A stretch of 64,000 bases of DNA from Paenibacillus taichungensis (GTDB taxonomy: Bacteria; Bacillota; Bacilli; Paenibacillales; Paenibacillaceae). The notes beneath the pieces were generated by a model, which saw nothing but the letters and a program-made list of their open reading frames with translations, ran no database searches and was not told the DNA's origin. The stretch is taken from assembly GCF_003287275.1 (NCBI RefSeq), contig NZ_QEVW01000012.1:248001-312000 (forward strand), in the 5' to 3' direction. Made by a program: the position numbers and the translations under genes. Within the stretch, counting starts at the first letter, position 1. Each line of letters begins with the position of its first letter. This document shows, piece by piece, positions 27,708-36,404 of the stretch.

Positions 27708-29068
27708 GTACGCTCACCCTTTTCTGTAGACTGATTGCGCTTCTCCTTCATCCATTTCTCCATCTCGACTTCTGCCGGATTATTGTTGAATAAACGTCTT
27801 AATACGAGAACACACATCACTCCCAGAACGATGTAGAGGAGCAGGAAGAAGAAAAAGATCATTCTGATGTTGGGTGATGAAGTGGCGGCTTCCTCCACAC
27901 GCATATATCCCCGGATAATCCAAGGTTGTCGTCCCAGTTCAGCATAGAACCAACCCAGCTCAACCCCGAGAAAAGCCATTGGAGCACCCAGCGCTATGAT
28001 CCCAAGCAGCCACTTGTTCAGCTCATTGCGCTTTTTCCAGAACACAAACAGGAAGTACAGAACCGAGATAGCCAGCAGCGTAAATCCGATTCCCGCCATT
28101 AAATCAAACAGGTAGTGAACGAGCAGTGGCGGCCATTCGTCCTCCGGAAATTCCTCCAGTCCGGTTACCTCGGCATTAAAGTCACTAAAGGCCAGGAAGC
28201 TGAGCAGTTTCGGCAGGTGGAGGGCTCCTATAATTTCATGCTCTGCATTCAGCCATCCCAATAAAATCAAATCTGCGCCGCTCTCCGTCTCAAAATGCCA
28301 TTCCGCAGCTGCAAGTTTCTCCGGCTGATGCTCGGCCAGAAATTTGGCGGACACATCTCCCGCTAATGTGTTCAGTAAGCCGAACAGCAGAACCACCGCC
28401 ATCATGAGATTCAAGGCTTTTTTGTGGTAGGCGGATGCTCCTTTTCTCAGCATTGCAAAGGCTGCAATTCCGGCTAACAGGGCAGCTCCTGTCAAATAGG
28501 CCGAGCTTAATACATGAAACACCTTGGAGAATGTCGCCGTATTCAGCATCGCCTGCACCGGGTTAACCGCTGTGAATTGGCCTGCTTCCATGACAAAGCC
28601 TCCAGGCTGGTTCATGAAGCCGTTCACCGTCGTAATAAACACAGCCGACATACCTGCACCGGTGACGATGGGAATCGTCAGCAGCCAGTGGATGTATGGA
28701 TTTTTGAATCGATCCCACGTATACAAATAAATGCCCAAGAAGATGGCTTCAAAAAAGAACGCAAACACTTCCATGAATAGTGGGAGTGCTATGACATTGC
28801 CTGCCAGTTTCATAAAATTCGGCCACACCAGGGCCAGCTGCAGTGAAATCGCTGTACCTGTCACCACACCAACCGCCACAGAAATGACAAACCCTCTTGA
28901 CCACCTCTTCGCCATCAGTGTGTAATGGGGGTCCTTCTTGCGAATTCCCATGAACTCTGCAATTGCGATCATTAAGGGTACGCCGACGCCTAGCGTCGCA
29001 AAAATAGCGTGGAAGCCCAGCGTCATGCCTGTCACCAGCTTGCTCCACATCACCGTATCGATTGCCAT
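27704..29068 (-). CDS. cydA: Cytochrome bd quinol oxidase subunit I
   Basis: A 454-aa membrane protein. MTLGFHAIFATLGVGVPLM near the N-terminus carries the axial haem ligand His (H20); later segments include the quinol-binding loop region and GRQPWIIRGYMR, a CydA hallmark. The length places it with short-Q-loop Bacillus-type enzymes. The start ATG follows AAAGGAGGCAGTAAACA. It heads the cydABDC operon behind a 630-bp gap, where Rex and ResD control would be expected in this group. Confidence 0.95.
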   Translation of the reverse strand: MAIDTVMWSKLVTGMTLGFHAIFATLGVGVPLMIAIAEFMGIRKKDPHYTLMAKRWSRGFVISVAVGVVTGTAISLQLALVWPNFMKLAGNVIALPLFMEVFAFFFEAIFLGIYLYTWDRFKNPYIHWLLTIPIVTGAGMSAVFITTVNGFMNQPGGFVMEAGQFTAVNPVQAMLNTATFSKVFHVLSSAYLTGAALLAGIAAFAMLRKGASAYHKKALNLMMAVVLLFGLLNTLAGDVSAKFLAEHQPEKLAAAEWHFETESGADLILLGWLNAEHEIIGALHLPKLLSFLAFSDFNAEVTGLEEFPEDEWPPLLVHYLFDLMAGIGFTLLAISVLYFLFVFWKKRNELNKWLLGIIALGAPMAFLGVELGWFYAELGRQPWIIRGYMRVEEAATSSPNIRMIFFFFLLLYIVLGVMCVLVLRRLFNNNPAEVEMEKWMKEKRNQSTEKGERT

Positions 29069-29234
29069 TGTTTACTGCCTCCTTTCAAACTCTGTTCGAT
29101 TTTCGTACTGATTTGAATCTTTTAATTATTAGGTCAGTCAGCCCTCGGACTACGTTTTTTATCAGGTTGATAGAAACCCCACTAGACTGGTTCAGGGTCT
29201 ATCTATAAAGCGTTCCTCCATCGTTGTATGTACA

Positions 29235-29252
29235 AAGAGAATTTTTTCACAA
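29235..29252 (-). promoter_or_regulatory. Weak Rex-like half-palindrome upstream of cydA
   Basis: Minus strand TTGTGAAAAAATTCTC keeps the left half of the Rex consensus TTGTGAA-N4-TTCACAA but only part of the right half. A second TTGTGAA lies at about 29400-29406. The 29069-29629 gap otherwise shows no gene. Confidence 0.25.
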
Positions 29253-29629
29253 AGTATGAGACGAAGGAGCTTTACCACACCATCATTGTGTATTGATACA
29301 CATCGTTACTGGACTTAGCACGGTTTGGCGAGCAATGTTTTACCTGATACGGAAGAGCCAAAGTACTTAACAGGACCTAATAGTTAAAATTATTATATCT
29401 TTGTGAATTAGCAATTCAATCACTGACACGTCTTCGTCCCTAAATGTTCAAGAAAGGATCAACTCTTTCTGACAACTCGGTGAAAAGCGTAAAAAACACC
29501 CAAAGGGGCTATTGATTCATTAGGCACAACCGTGGTATTGCAATTTTAAATTCTACTATGCATGCAAGATGTTCTGGAAAACCGTTCGCGGTTGCCCGGA
29601 TTCTGATAGCATCTTACAAGTAAAACAAA

Positions 29630-29658
29630 AGAAGCCGCTCGTATAGCGAGCGACTTCT
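29630..29658 (-). terminator. Intrinsic terminator of the nosDLYF-thioredoxin operon
   Basis: A stem of AGAAG-CGCTCG against CGAGCG-CTTCT (one opposed mismatch) around a TATAG loop is followed by TTTTGTTTT on the minus strand. Confidence 0.85.
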
Positions 29659-29699
29659 CCACTTCTTTTTGTTCATAAATCTGCATAGCTTCAATTCTA

Positions 29700-30272
29700 T
29701 TACTGTACGGTATCCTCCAGCCATTGCTGCAAAGGAGTATCCTTGGTCAACTCACCGAGCAGAATGTGACTGAATATACCCTCCTGATCTATGATTAAGG
29801 TCGCTGGCAACCCGGTGATGCGATACAGGCTGGAGACCTTTCCGGTCACATCAATGATAAAAGGGAAATCGAATTGCTGTTTCTCCATGAATTCTCGAAT
29901 GGTGCCCTTCGCTTCCCCCACGTTGACAAACAGGGTCTCTACATCGTTTTGATACGTCTGAGCGATCTGATTAATCATTGGCATTTCCCTCACACAGGGC
30001 GTGCACCATGAAGCCCAGAAGTTAATCATGACGACTTTGCCCCGATAATCGGAGAGCTTGACCTGTTCTCCCTCTGAATTAACCGCAGTGAATTCAGGAG
30101 CAATTACACCTGCTTCAATAGTACCGGTTCGTTTGGGCTCGGATGATGAAGTCCCCTGGTAAATTGCCCACACAGCGGCCAACACAGCAGCCATTCCAAT
30201 CAGGATAGTTATCAAACTTCTCATTTTCGAATTCATTTTAGCACTATTTTTTTTCAATAAATTCACCTTCAT
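29700..30272 (-). CDS. Membrane-anchored thiol-disulfide oxidoreductase (TlpA/ResA-like)
   Basis: A 190-aa protein with an N-terminal membrane anchor (about residues 18-38) and an extracytoplasmic thioredoxin fold holding NFWASWCTPCVREMP, with the redox CxxC as CTPC, plus the cis-Pro segment ITGLPATLIID. ResA and TlpA proteins reduce cysteines of exported metalloproteins before haem or copper insertion. It overlaps the nosF stop by 4 bp (ATGA). Beside nosD, nosL, nosY and nosF, a role in reducing a copper-site cysteine pair or NosL is plausible. Confidence 0.87.
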   Translation of the reverse strand: MKVNLLKKNSAKMNSKMRSLITILIGMAAVLAAVWAIYQGTSSSEPKRTGTIEAGVIAPEFTAVNSEGEQVKLSDYRGKVVMINFWASWCTPCVREMPMINQIAQTYQNDVETLFVNVGEAKGTIREFMEKQQFDFPFIIDVTGKVSSLYRITGLPATLIIDQEGIFSHILLGELTKDTPLQQWLEDTVQ

Positions 30273-30982
30273 TTTAAGCCAAGACTATGATGAAATGCAG
30301 CATGAAGCGACCCGAACTGTTGACGAAAGTCTTCAGTAGGACCATTTCCCACATTACGTCCTTGGTTCATAAAAACAATCTGATCGGCAACATCATCTGC
30401 AATCTCAAGCTGGTGGGTGGAGAACACGACCATCTGTCCCTCCGCCTTGATCTGTTTGATCAGATTTGCAAACTCCTGCATCCAGAAGGGATCCAGTCCA
30501 TTCGTCGGCTCATCCATGATCAGCAGCGGAGGCTTGGCCAGCAGAGCCTGGGCAAATAACACACGCTGCCGCATACCTTTGGAAAAGGTCGTGACCCGTT
30601 TCTTTTTTTGATCGGCCAAGCCTACCATCGTTAGCACTTCCGTTACTCGCTCTTTGGGCACTCTCCTAAGCGCCGCCCAGAACTGGAGCACTTCCTCTGC
30701 GGTCAAGCCCTGGTTGAAATGATAATCATCGGGCATATACCCGATCTGTTCCGAATATCGCTTTCGTTCTTTGGACCAGCGCATCTTGTTTATAATGATT
30801 TCACCCGAGGTAGGTTGAAGAATACCTGCAAGCATACGCAGAACGGTGCTTTTTCCCGCCCCATTTCCGCCACATAAGGCAAGCACATGACCGGAAGAAA
30901 CGCGAAAGGATATATCTTCAACGATCTGTTGTTTTTTTATGGATTTACACAATCCAACAATCTCTGCTTCCACGTTATCCAT
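30269..30982 (-). CDS. nosF: ABC transporter ATPase, NosF-like
   Basis: A 237-aa ATPase with Walker A GGNGAGKST, signature FSKGMRQRV and Walker B LLIMDEPTNGLDP. The start chosen is the ATG of MDNVEAEIVG after AAAGGGGGCGTTCTC; it overlaps the end of nosY by 8 bp. With NosY and NosD it forms the NosDFY complex, which in nitrous-oxide-respiring bacteria drives copper-sulfur cluster assembly of NosZ. No nosZ is present here. Confidence 0.82.
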   Translation of the reverse strand: MDNVEAEIVGLCKSIKKQQIVEDISFRVSSGHVLALCGGNGAGKSTVLRMLAGILQPTSGEIIINKMRWSKERKRYSEQIGYMPDDYHFNQGLTAEEVLQFWAALRRVPKERVTEVLTMVGLADQKKKRVTTFSKGMRQRVLFAQALLAKPPLLIMDEPTNGLDPFWMQEFANLIKQIKAEGQMVVFSTHQLEIADDVADQIVFMNQGRNVGNGPTEDFRQQFGSLHAAFHHSLGLK

Positions 30983-31799
30983 GAGAACGCCCCCTTTCCC
31001 AGATCCCGTAAACTGCCACGATCGAACATGCAATCCACAGCAGGCATATCCCCATAAAGATCCAGCTCCCGCTGGATGGCTGTACCCAATCTACCCACTG
31101 ATAATATTCAGGTCCCAGTATCGAGCCCCCTCCAAGTTTGATCACCACAAACAAACGTACCAGCTCAGCCGGATTGATGAAGGTTAGAACGGTGAGTAAA
31201 GGTTTTATCCACTGATAAGGCATGAGACCCAATACGGAGATTAGAAGCGTAGGCCATCCGATCACAGCAAAAAACCAAACGGAGACGGATATCGTTAACG
31301 CTTGCCAGCGATTTTTGGATAACGAACCGATAAACAGTGCAATAGTCAGAAATAGCAGCACCAGTCCACAGGAGAAGACCAGAAACAAAAGGTACGTCAT
31401 AACATCCAAAGGGCTGCCCACCCATCCACTAAGAAGTCCCATCAGGCCATAACCGAATGTAATGATCGTCATTAATACAACCGACAGACCCAGATATTTG
31501 CCAACAATAAAAGACATCGTACCGATAGGGTATGTGGACAACAGCTGCCAGCTGCCCTCTTCCTTTTCAGAAGTCAATGAGAATGAGCCCAGAAAAAGGG
31601 TCATCAGCGGCAACAGATAAAGAATCAGATTTAACATGGAACCTGTCGTGCCAGAGTATCCTGCTACAAAATTCTGAGAGTTAATGATCAACAAACTCAG
31701 GCTAAATACGCAGAAAAGAATCAAAAATGAATATGCCCAAGGGTTGCGAAATCCCATTTTCATCTCTCGTCGAACGACTTGCAACATATCTCCCATCAT
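30975..31799 (-). CDS. nosY: ABC-2 type permease, NosY-like
   Basis: A 274-aa membrane protein with six predicted helices. The N-terminal MLQVVRREMKMGFRNPWAYSF and the conserved TSEKEEGSWQLLSTYPIG segment are typical of NosY/ABC-2 permeases. It lies 23 bp after nosL and overlaps nosF. It should be the membrane part of NosDFY. Several ATGs cluster at the start (MMGDM), and the first is used. Confidence 0.82.
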   Translation of the reverse strand: MMGDMLQVVRREMKMGFRNPWAYSFLILFCVFSLSLLIINSQNFVAGYSGTTGSMLNLILYLLPLMTLFLGSFSLTSEKEEGSWQLLSTYPIGTMSFIVGKYLGLSVVLMTIITFGYGLMGLLSGWVGSPLDVMTYLLFLVFSCGLVLLFLTIALFIGSLSKNRWQALTISVSVWFFAVIGWPTLLISVLGLMPYQWIKPLLTVLTFINPAELVRLFVVIKLGGGSILGPEYYQWVDWVQPSSGSWIFMGICLLWIACSIVAVYGIWERGRSHG

Positions 31800-31822
31800 G
31801 CATCACCATCTTCTTTGGTCAT

Positions 31823-32398
31823 TTACTTATGGCCTGAATCTTCCGTTGATTCACTTTCCTCATGTGTTTCTTCATGCATGCCCTCACCCATTCCCTCTTC
31901 GGAATGCCCATGCTCACCCATCATATCCATCGTTTCTGTGTTTTGTTTCCAGTCGTGGGAGGCGAGGTCTTCAGCAGTCATGATCGTTCCCACACCCTGC
32001 TCGGCAACAAATGCTTCGGCAGACGGTTTATCCTTGAAATTGAGAATGCCATAAGCCATCGGTGTACGCAGTGAAGCATCATATACATACGTCGCTTTGC
32101 TGTACTCAATCCATTCCTTGTCATTATAATCACGAACAAAATCCATCCCGATATTATCTGTTCCGTTCTCTTCTTTCCACTGGTGCATACAACCAATGTC
32201 ATCAAATTTATAATTTTTACCGTCTTTCGTGGTAAGCTGCGTGGCATAGGCATCATCTTTCACCTGCATTTTGCAAATGGCACAGATATCCACGTCTTCA
32301 TTGATGGGCAATGCCTCGTATTTTTTTCCGCAAGCTGTTAATAACAGCACCCCAAAGAGAAGCACCATAACTGTTTTCCAATATGTTTTCATTTTCAT
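31823..32398 (-). CDS. nosL: NosL-like copper-binding lipoprotein with His/Met/Glu-rich tail
   Basis: A 191-aa lipoprotein: signal peptide to LLTAC, then CAICKMQVKDDAYATQL with the CxxCxM pair of NosL, which binds Cu(I) and hands it to NosD. The domain ends near residue 150. The last 40 residues (from NTETMDMMGEHGHSEE) are rich in His, Met and Glu and could hold extra metal ions. The start overlaps the nosD stop by 4 bp; an upstream in-frame extension lies within nosD and is not used. Family assignment is firm; the tail's function is inference. Confidence 0.88.
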   Translation of the reverse strand: MKMKTYWKTVMVLLFGVLLLTACGKKYEALPINEDVDICAICKMQVKDDAYATQLTTKDGKNYKFDDIGCMHQWKEENGTDNIGMDFVRDYNDKEWIEYSKATYVYDASLRTPMAYGILNFKDKPSAEAFVAEQGVGTIMTAEDLASHDWKQNTETMDMMGEHGHSEEGMGEGMHEETHEESESTEDSGHK

Positions 32399-33759
32399 TT
32401 TCGTAATCCCCCCATTTTGATCATAATAAAAGTGGCCATGCCCAGCAAAATGCATCCGATGATCCAAACCCTGGTTGGCTCTTTGTCCGCTTGTGTACCT
32501 TGTGTACACGACTTCGTCGTCTGTGATTCCGCTTTCATACTCATTAATGGCGATCTGTCGCTTGTCCACTCTGCCTTCCCTTCCGTAAACAAGTTGCTCA
32601 TAAAGATCATGCCTGGAGATTGAAAAAAAAGCTGGTAGGCTGAATTTCGGTTGACTACTTGCTCATAAAAAGGATTAATCCCATAGGACAGTTCACTGAT
32701 CCCATCATTGTTCAAATCAAGACCCTGAAAGGAATCCCAGTAATTTTCCTTCATCTCATTGTTCCGGCTCTCCATCGCTGAAGCTTCAATCACATTCGAA
32801 ACAAATTGGTTTCCAGTAAACTGATTATCCTCTGCAAGCACGAGCTGAATTCCGATGAAATTCCGAAGCACCGCATTGCCGCGAATTTCATTTCCTGAGG
32901 ATTCAGCAATGTTCATGCCAACACGATTACCTTCCACGACATTGTTATGAACCGAGGATTGCTGTACGTCATACAACAAAATCCCTTGTGAATGCACATT
33001 TTCGTTCTGTTTGCGAAAGGAATTACCCGATACAACCGTATTCTTGACGCCCATGACCATGGCTCCGGTACTGTTGTTCTCCCCCACATTGTCCATAACA
33101 GAAGAACCATCGATATACATACAATGAATGCCATACCTGGTATGTAACAGTGTGTTGGCCTTCACCGTAAGATTGCGACTGTTCTCCAGGTAGATACCAT
33201 CCCGCATACCCGTAATTTTGTTGTCTTCAATGTGGGTACGATGGGAATTGTACAGATCAATGCCATTCCCCTTTTGACCACTGGAAGCAGACTTCGGTCC
33301 AGCCCATGAAATGGTATTGCTATGTATGCGCCCGTCGACGGAGCCCCGCAGCACAATTCCAAAACTTTGACTCTGAATAACCAGGCCCGTGATCTCTACA
33401 CGGTCTCCTTCAACCTGAATCGCTGCAGTGGGTTCGTTTGTTAAGTGTCGTACCGTGAAACCCTGCAAAGTCACTCCTTTTGAACGAATGGTGATTGCGG
33501 ATTCAGCTTCCGTATTCCATAGCGTTACGGATGAGTCTCCTCGAATGGATATATTCTTGTCTATACTTACCGGACCAGAATAAATACCCGGCTCAAGAAC
33601 TAGCACATCTCCAGATTTAGCATCATCAATGATTGACTGAAGTGGAATAACGTCTTTGGTTTCAGGAGCAGCGTTTGCAGTGACAAGCGGGTAAGATAGC
33701 GGGATCGCCAGTATCCCTATAAACAGCAACATACCCAGGACAATCCGTCCGTTTAACAT
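32395..33759 (-). CDS. nosD: NosD-like right-handed beta-helix copper-handling protein
   Basis: A 454-aa exported protein: signal peptide in the first 32 residues, then PL6-like CASH repeats forming a parallel beta-helix (repeats such as NRVGMNIAESSGNEIRGNAV and the terminal YWDSFQGLDLNNDGISE), then a C-terminal membrane helix (VWIIGCILLGMATFIMIKM). NosD receives copper from NosL and works with NosF/NosY in maturation of nitrous oxide reductase. The second ATG of a pair lies 5 nt after AGGAGG and is used. It heads nosD-nosL-nosY-nosF-tlpA; nosZ is missing on both sides, so its client is unknown. Confidence 0.88.
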   Translation of the reverse strand: MLNGRIVLGMLLFIGILAIPLSYPLVTANAAPETKDVIPLQSIIDDAKSGDVLVLEPGIYSGPVSIDKNISIRGDSSVTLWNTEAESAITIRSKGVTLQGFTVRHLTNEPTAAIQVEGDRVEITGLVIQSQSFGIVLRGSVDGRIHSNTISWAGPKSASSGQKGNGIDLYNSHRTHIEDNKITGMRDGIYLENSRNLTVKANTLLHTRYGIHCMYIDGSSVMDNVGENNSTGAMVMGVKNTVVSGNSFRKQNENVHSQGILLYDVQQSSVHNNVVEGNRVGMNIAESSGNEIRGNAVLRNFIGIQLVLAEDNQFTGNQFVSNVIEASAMESRNNEMKENYWDSFQGLDLNNDGISELSYGINPFYEQVVNRNSAYQLFFQSPGMIFMSNLFTEGKAEWTSDRSPLMSMKAESQTTKSCTQGTQADKEPTRVWIIGCILLGMATFIMIKMGGLRK

Positions 33760-33956
33760 CATAACCTCCTTTATGAAGCACACTGCTCATAGTGTACATA
33801 AAAACAAATTTTTACCATATAGCTCAATCTGGCTATAGGGCTGGACGTTTTGTGTCCAAATTGTGAGATCATTGTGGTGAAAAGCAGAGAAAGTGACATC
33901 CTCATCCACTTAACAAAAAAACAGAGAGAACGCTCCTTTATAGTAAAAAAAGCTTA

Positions 33957-34610
33957 TTACAGACGATTGTGGTCTGTAATAAGCCCTTGCTCCAGCGCAT
34001 AACGTGTCAGTTGAACACGATTTTGAACCTGCAGTTTTTGCAAAATGTTTTTCAAATGATTCTTGACCGTATACTCTGAGATTGTATAATTCACAGCGAT
34101 TTCTTTGTTGGTCCATCCTGCAGCCACACCATATAGAATATCCTTTTCCCTTGTCGTTAGTGGAACGTCAGGTTCTTTTTTCTCCGTTAGGGAGACATCC
34201 TTCAGGATTTGGTAAGCCACCTCCCGGCTCAATGGAGCTTCTTCTGTCACGATGGAATGAAGATATGCCAACCACATGGACGGTTCCAGATTTTTGAGCA
34301 GATAACCCTGAGCTCCCCGCTTCAACGCTTCCAGAAGGTGGAGTACATCATCCGAGACGGTAATCATAACAATTTTCACATAAGGAAAGGCCAGTTTGAT
34401 CCGCTGTGTTGCTTCGAGACCGTTCATAATCGGCATCTGAATGTCCATGAGGATTAGATCGGGAAGCCACTGTTCTGTATAATCAATCGCCTGTTGACCG
34501 TCCGATACGACGCCAATCACCTCGAAGCCGGGATCCATGGATAAAATTTCACATATGGCTTCCCTTGCATGAGCGTGATCGTCTACAACAAGTACGCGAG
34601 TATGGCTCAT
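33957..34610 (-). CDS. NarL/LuxR-family response regulator
   Basis: A 217-aa regulator: receiver domain with D56 (LILMDIQMPIMNG) and a C-terminal LuxR-type helix-turn-helix (LTTREKDILYGVAAGWTNKEIAVNYTIS). The start overlaps the kinase stop by 4 bp, so the pair is co-translated. It lies 198 bp upstream of nosD in the same direction, so the nos-like operon is a plausible target, but no binding site was found. Confidence 0.9.
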   Translation of the reverse strand: MSHTRVLVVDDHAHAREAICEILSMDPGFEVIGVVSDGQQAIDYTEQWLPDLILMDIQMPIMNGLEATQRIKLAFPYVKIVMITVSDDVLHLLEALKRGAQGYLLKNLEPSMWLAYLHSIVTEEAPLSREVAYQILKDVSLTEKKEPDVPLTTREKDILYGVAAGWTNKEIAVNYTISEYTVKNHLKNILQKLQVQNRVQLTRYALEQGLITDHNRL

Positions 34611-35452
34611 AACATCTCACCGTCCTTTGAAAATTCGACAACAGTATACTGCTGCTCCCTACGGATTTGCATGTTAAAGTTCAGCTCATTCATCCGCTCT
34701 CTCATGATTTTCAGTCCATATCGATCCTTTCGTTCAAAGGGATTCATCTCAAATCCTTTTCCATTATCTCGAATCGTGACATTCCAGCACTTCTTGTCTC
34801 CGTTTCCCTGAATCCATCCATTGGAAGCAGATGCGTGCTTTTGAATATTAAAGAGAGCTTCCCGAATACAAGCTAGCAGTTCTACTTTCTCTTTGTTAGT
34901 AAATGCATCCTCCGGGATGCTCCAATCCAGTTCGATTCGCACGGGGATATCTCTGGCAATTCTTTTAATTTGACCAAGTAGTGTGACCGATTCGTTCATA
35001 GCCAAGGCATAGTTAGCATTAGGATCATAGCGCAAGTCGGCAATGGCCTGGCGTACATAACGATTGACTTCATGAACCGTTTTTTTGATCGAATACACAT
35101 CGTCCAGCTGTTGATCCTGCTTGGCCTGTTCCTCCAAACGTCCCACTTTCACCGATAATAAAAAAAGGGATTGGGCGATTCCATCATGAAGTTCTTTTGC
35201 CAGCTTTTCACGGGATTCAAGCGCGACTTTGGCCGCACGCTCATGTTCCAGTTCTTTTTGAATACGTTCCAGGATAAGAAACAGCCGAGTTAACAACGTT
35301 ATACTCACAACATATACAATGACTGGCGTAAGCCAGTTGCCCAAATTCATTGATATATAGGGGAGCAGAAACTGATGTCGTACATATTCCCAGAGACCAA
35401 CGGTCAAAGTCGGAATGAGCAAGATCATCCACTTGATTTGTTTGTAAGACAT
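34607..35452 (-). CDS. Membrane sensor histidine kinase (HisKA_3, NarX/DesK type)
   Basis: A 281-aa kinase with two membrane helices in residues 8-60 and almost no extracellular domain, so it probably senses a membrane or redox signal. The dimerisation/phospho-acceptor box is SREKLAKELHDGIAQSLF, and the HATPase has IQKHASASN and DNGKGFEMNP. It cognately pairs with the NarL-type regulator (4-bp overlap). It follows a broken OmpR-type regulator gene by 30 bp. The start ATG follows AGAGGAGGAGAAT. Confidence 0.9.
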   Translation of the reverse strand: MSYKQIKWMILLIPTLTVGLWEYVRHQFLLPYISMNLGNWLTPVIVYVVSITLLTRLFLILERIQKELEHERAAKVALESREKLAKELHDGIAQSLFLLSVKVGRLEEQAKQDQQLDDVYSIKKTVHEVNRYVRQAIADLRYDPNANYALAMNESVTLLGQIKRIARDIPVRIELDWSIPEDAFTNKEKVELLACIREALFNIQKHASASNGWIQGNGDKKCWNVTIRDNGKGFEMNPFERKDRYGLKIMRERMNELNFNMQIRREQQYTVVEFSKDGEML

Positions 35453-35482
35453 ATTCTCCTCCTCTGAACTGCAATATAAGAA

Positions 35483-36212
35483 TCAGTGAGGCAAACGAAG
35501 AATATAGCCGAACCCCCACAGGGTGTGAATCAGATCTTCCCGATTCGGCACATGCTCGGATAGTTTGTCACGCAAACGTTTCACATGGGTATCCACGGTT
35601 CGATAATCGAGATCTTCCTCATGCTCCACTTTCCAAACAATTCTCAGCAAATCCTGTCTGGAGAATGCGATTTCCGCGTGTGTCGCCAGATGAAAAAGCA
35701 AATCAAATTCTTTGGGAGTCATATGAATCTCCTCATCTTCTACTGTGACTTTTCGGGAAGTAGGATTGATTAAAATAGAGGAGATCAACACTTCGCTTGC
35801 TGAATGGTCTTTTGGTACAGGTTTGATTAATCCGTTATAACGAGCCATCATGGTTTTGATGCGCAGCACAACTTCCCTCGGACTAAACGGTTTCATGACA
35901 AAGTCATCCGCTCCAGCTTTGAAAGCTTCAAGACGATTCCCCTCTTCTGACTTGGCAGTCAGAAACATGACGGGTATGCTTAAGTTGGCCGTAGAGATAT
36001 TGGCATATTTCAATCCCCTTAATATCGGGGAGAATCCAATCCAGAATGATCATGGCATACGAGTCATGATGAAGCTTGCTTAAGGCTTGCCAGCCCAGCG
36101 AAGCCTCCTCAACGATAAATTGTTCTTTCTCCAAATACTTTCGAAGAAGTCCACGGACCCGTTTATCATCATCCACAATCAATATTCTATTTTGCTGCAA
36201 GGTCCCGTTCAT
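35483..36212 (-). pseudogene. OmpR-family response regulator, frameshifted in the receiver domain
   Basis: Two overlapping frames together give one OmpR-type regulator. The first (from 36212, MNGTLQQNRILIVDDDKRVR) holds the N-terminal receiver with the phospho-Asp in LDWILPDIKGIEICQYL. The second (to 35483) resumes at ANLSIPVMFLTAKSEE and holds the rest of the receiver and a Trans_reg_C winged helix (YRTVDTHVKRLRDKL, LWGFGYILR). The break is at about 35991-35996, where one extra base (or two missing) shifts the frame. The start has a good site (GGAGGTAAGCC). Either the gene is inactivated or the assembly carries an error. Confidence 0.8.
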
Positions 36213-36322
36213 GGCTTACCTCCAAATCTTTGCGATATTCGGGTCATTTTCTTAGTTTCTCATTGTAAAGCCTCAAGCCAGTGAGTGAGCTTGATGTAAT
36301 CAGCATACCTTCAACGAACTCA

Positions 36323-36352
36323 AAAGGCATGACTCCATGGAGCCATGCCTTT
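36323..36352 (-). terminator. Intrinsic terminator of the siderophore-binding protein gene
   Basis: AAAGGCATG-CTCC against GGAG-CATGCCTTT (one mismatch), with TTTT following on the minus strand, 53 bp after the stop codon. Confidence 0.8.
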
Positions 36353-36404
36353 AATAATCTATCTCTGAATTGTAGACAATGTATGAACGAGATTATGTTC
36401 AGGC

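Noticed and set aside
33784-33956. FNR-type site (TGTGA-N6-TCACA) before nosD
   Set aside because: TGTGAGATCATTGTG near 33859 has a left half only; the right half does not match, so no claim is made.
35483-36212. Programmed frameshift in the OmpR-type regulator
   Set aside because: No slippery heptamer or stimulatory hairpin is visible at the shift, and response regulators are not known to use one; mutation or sequence error is simpler.
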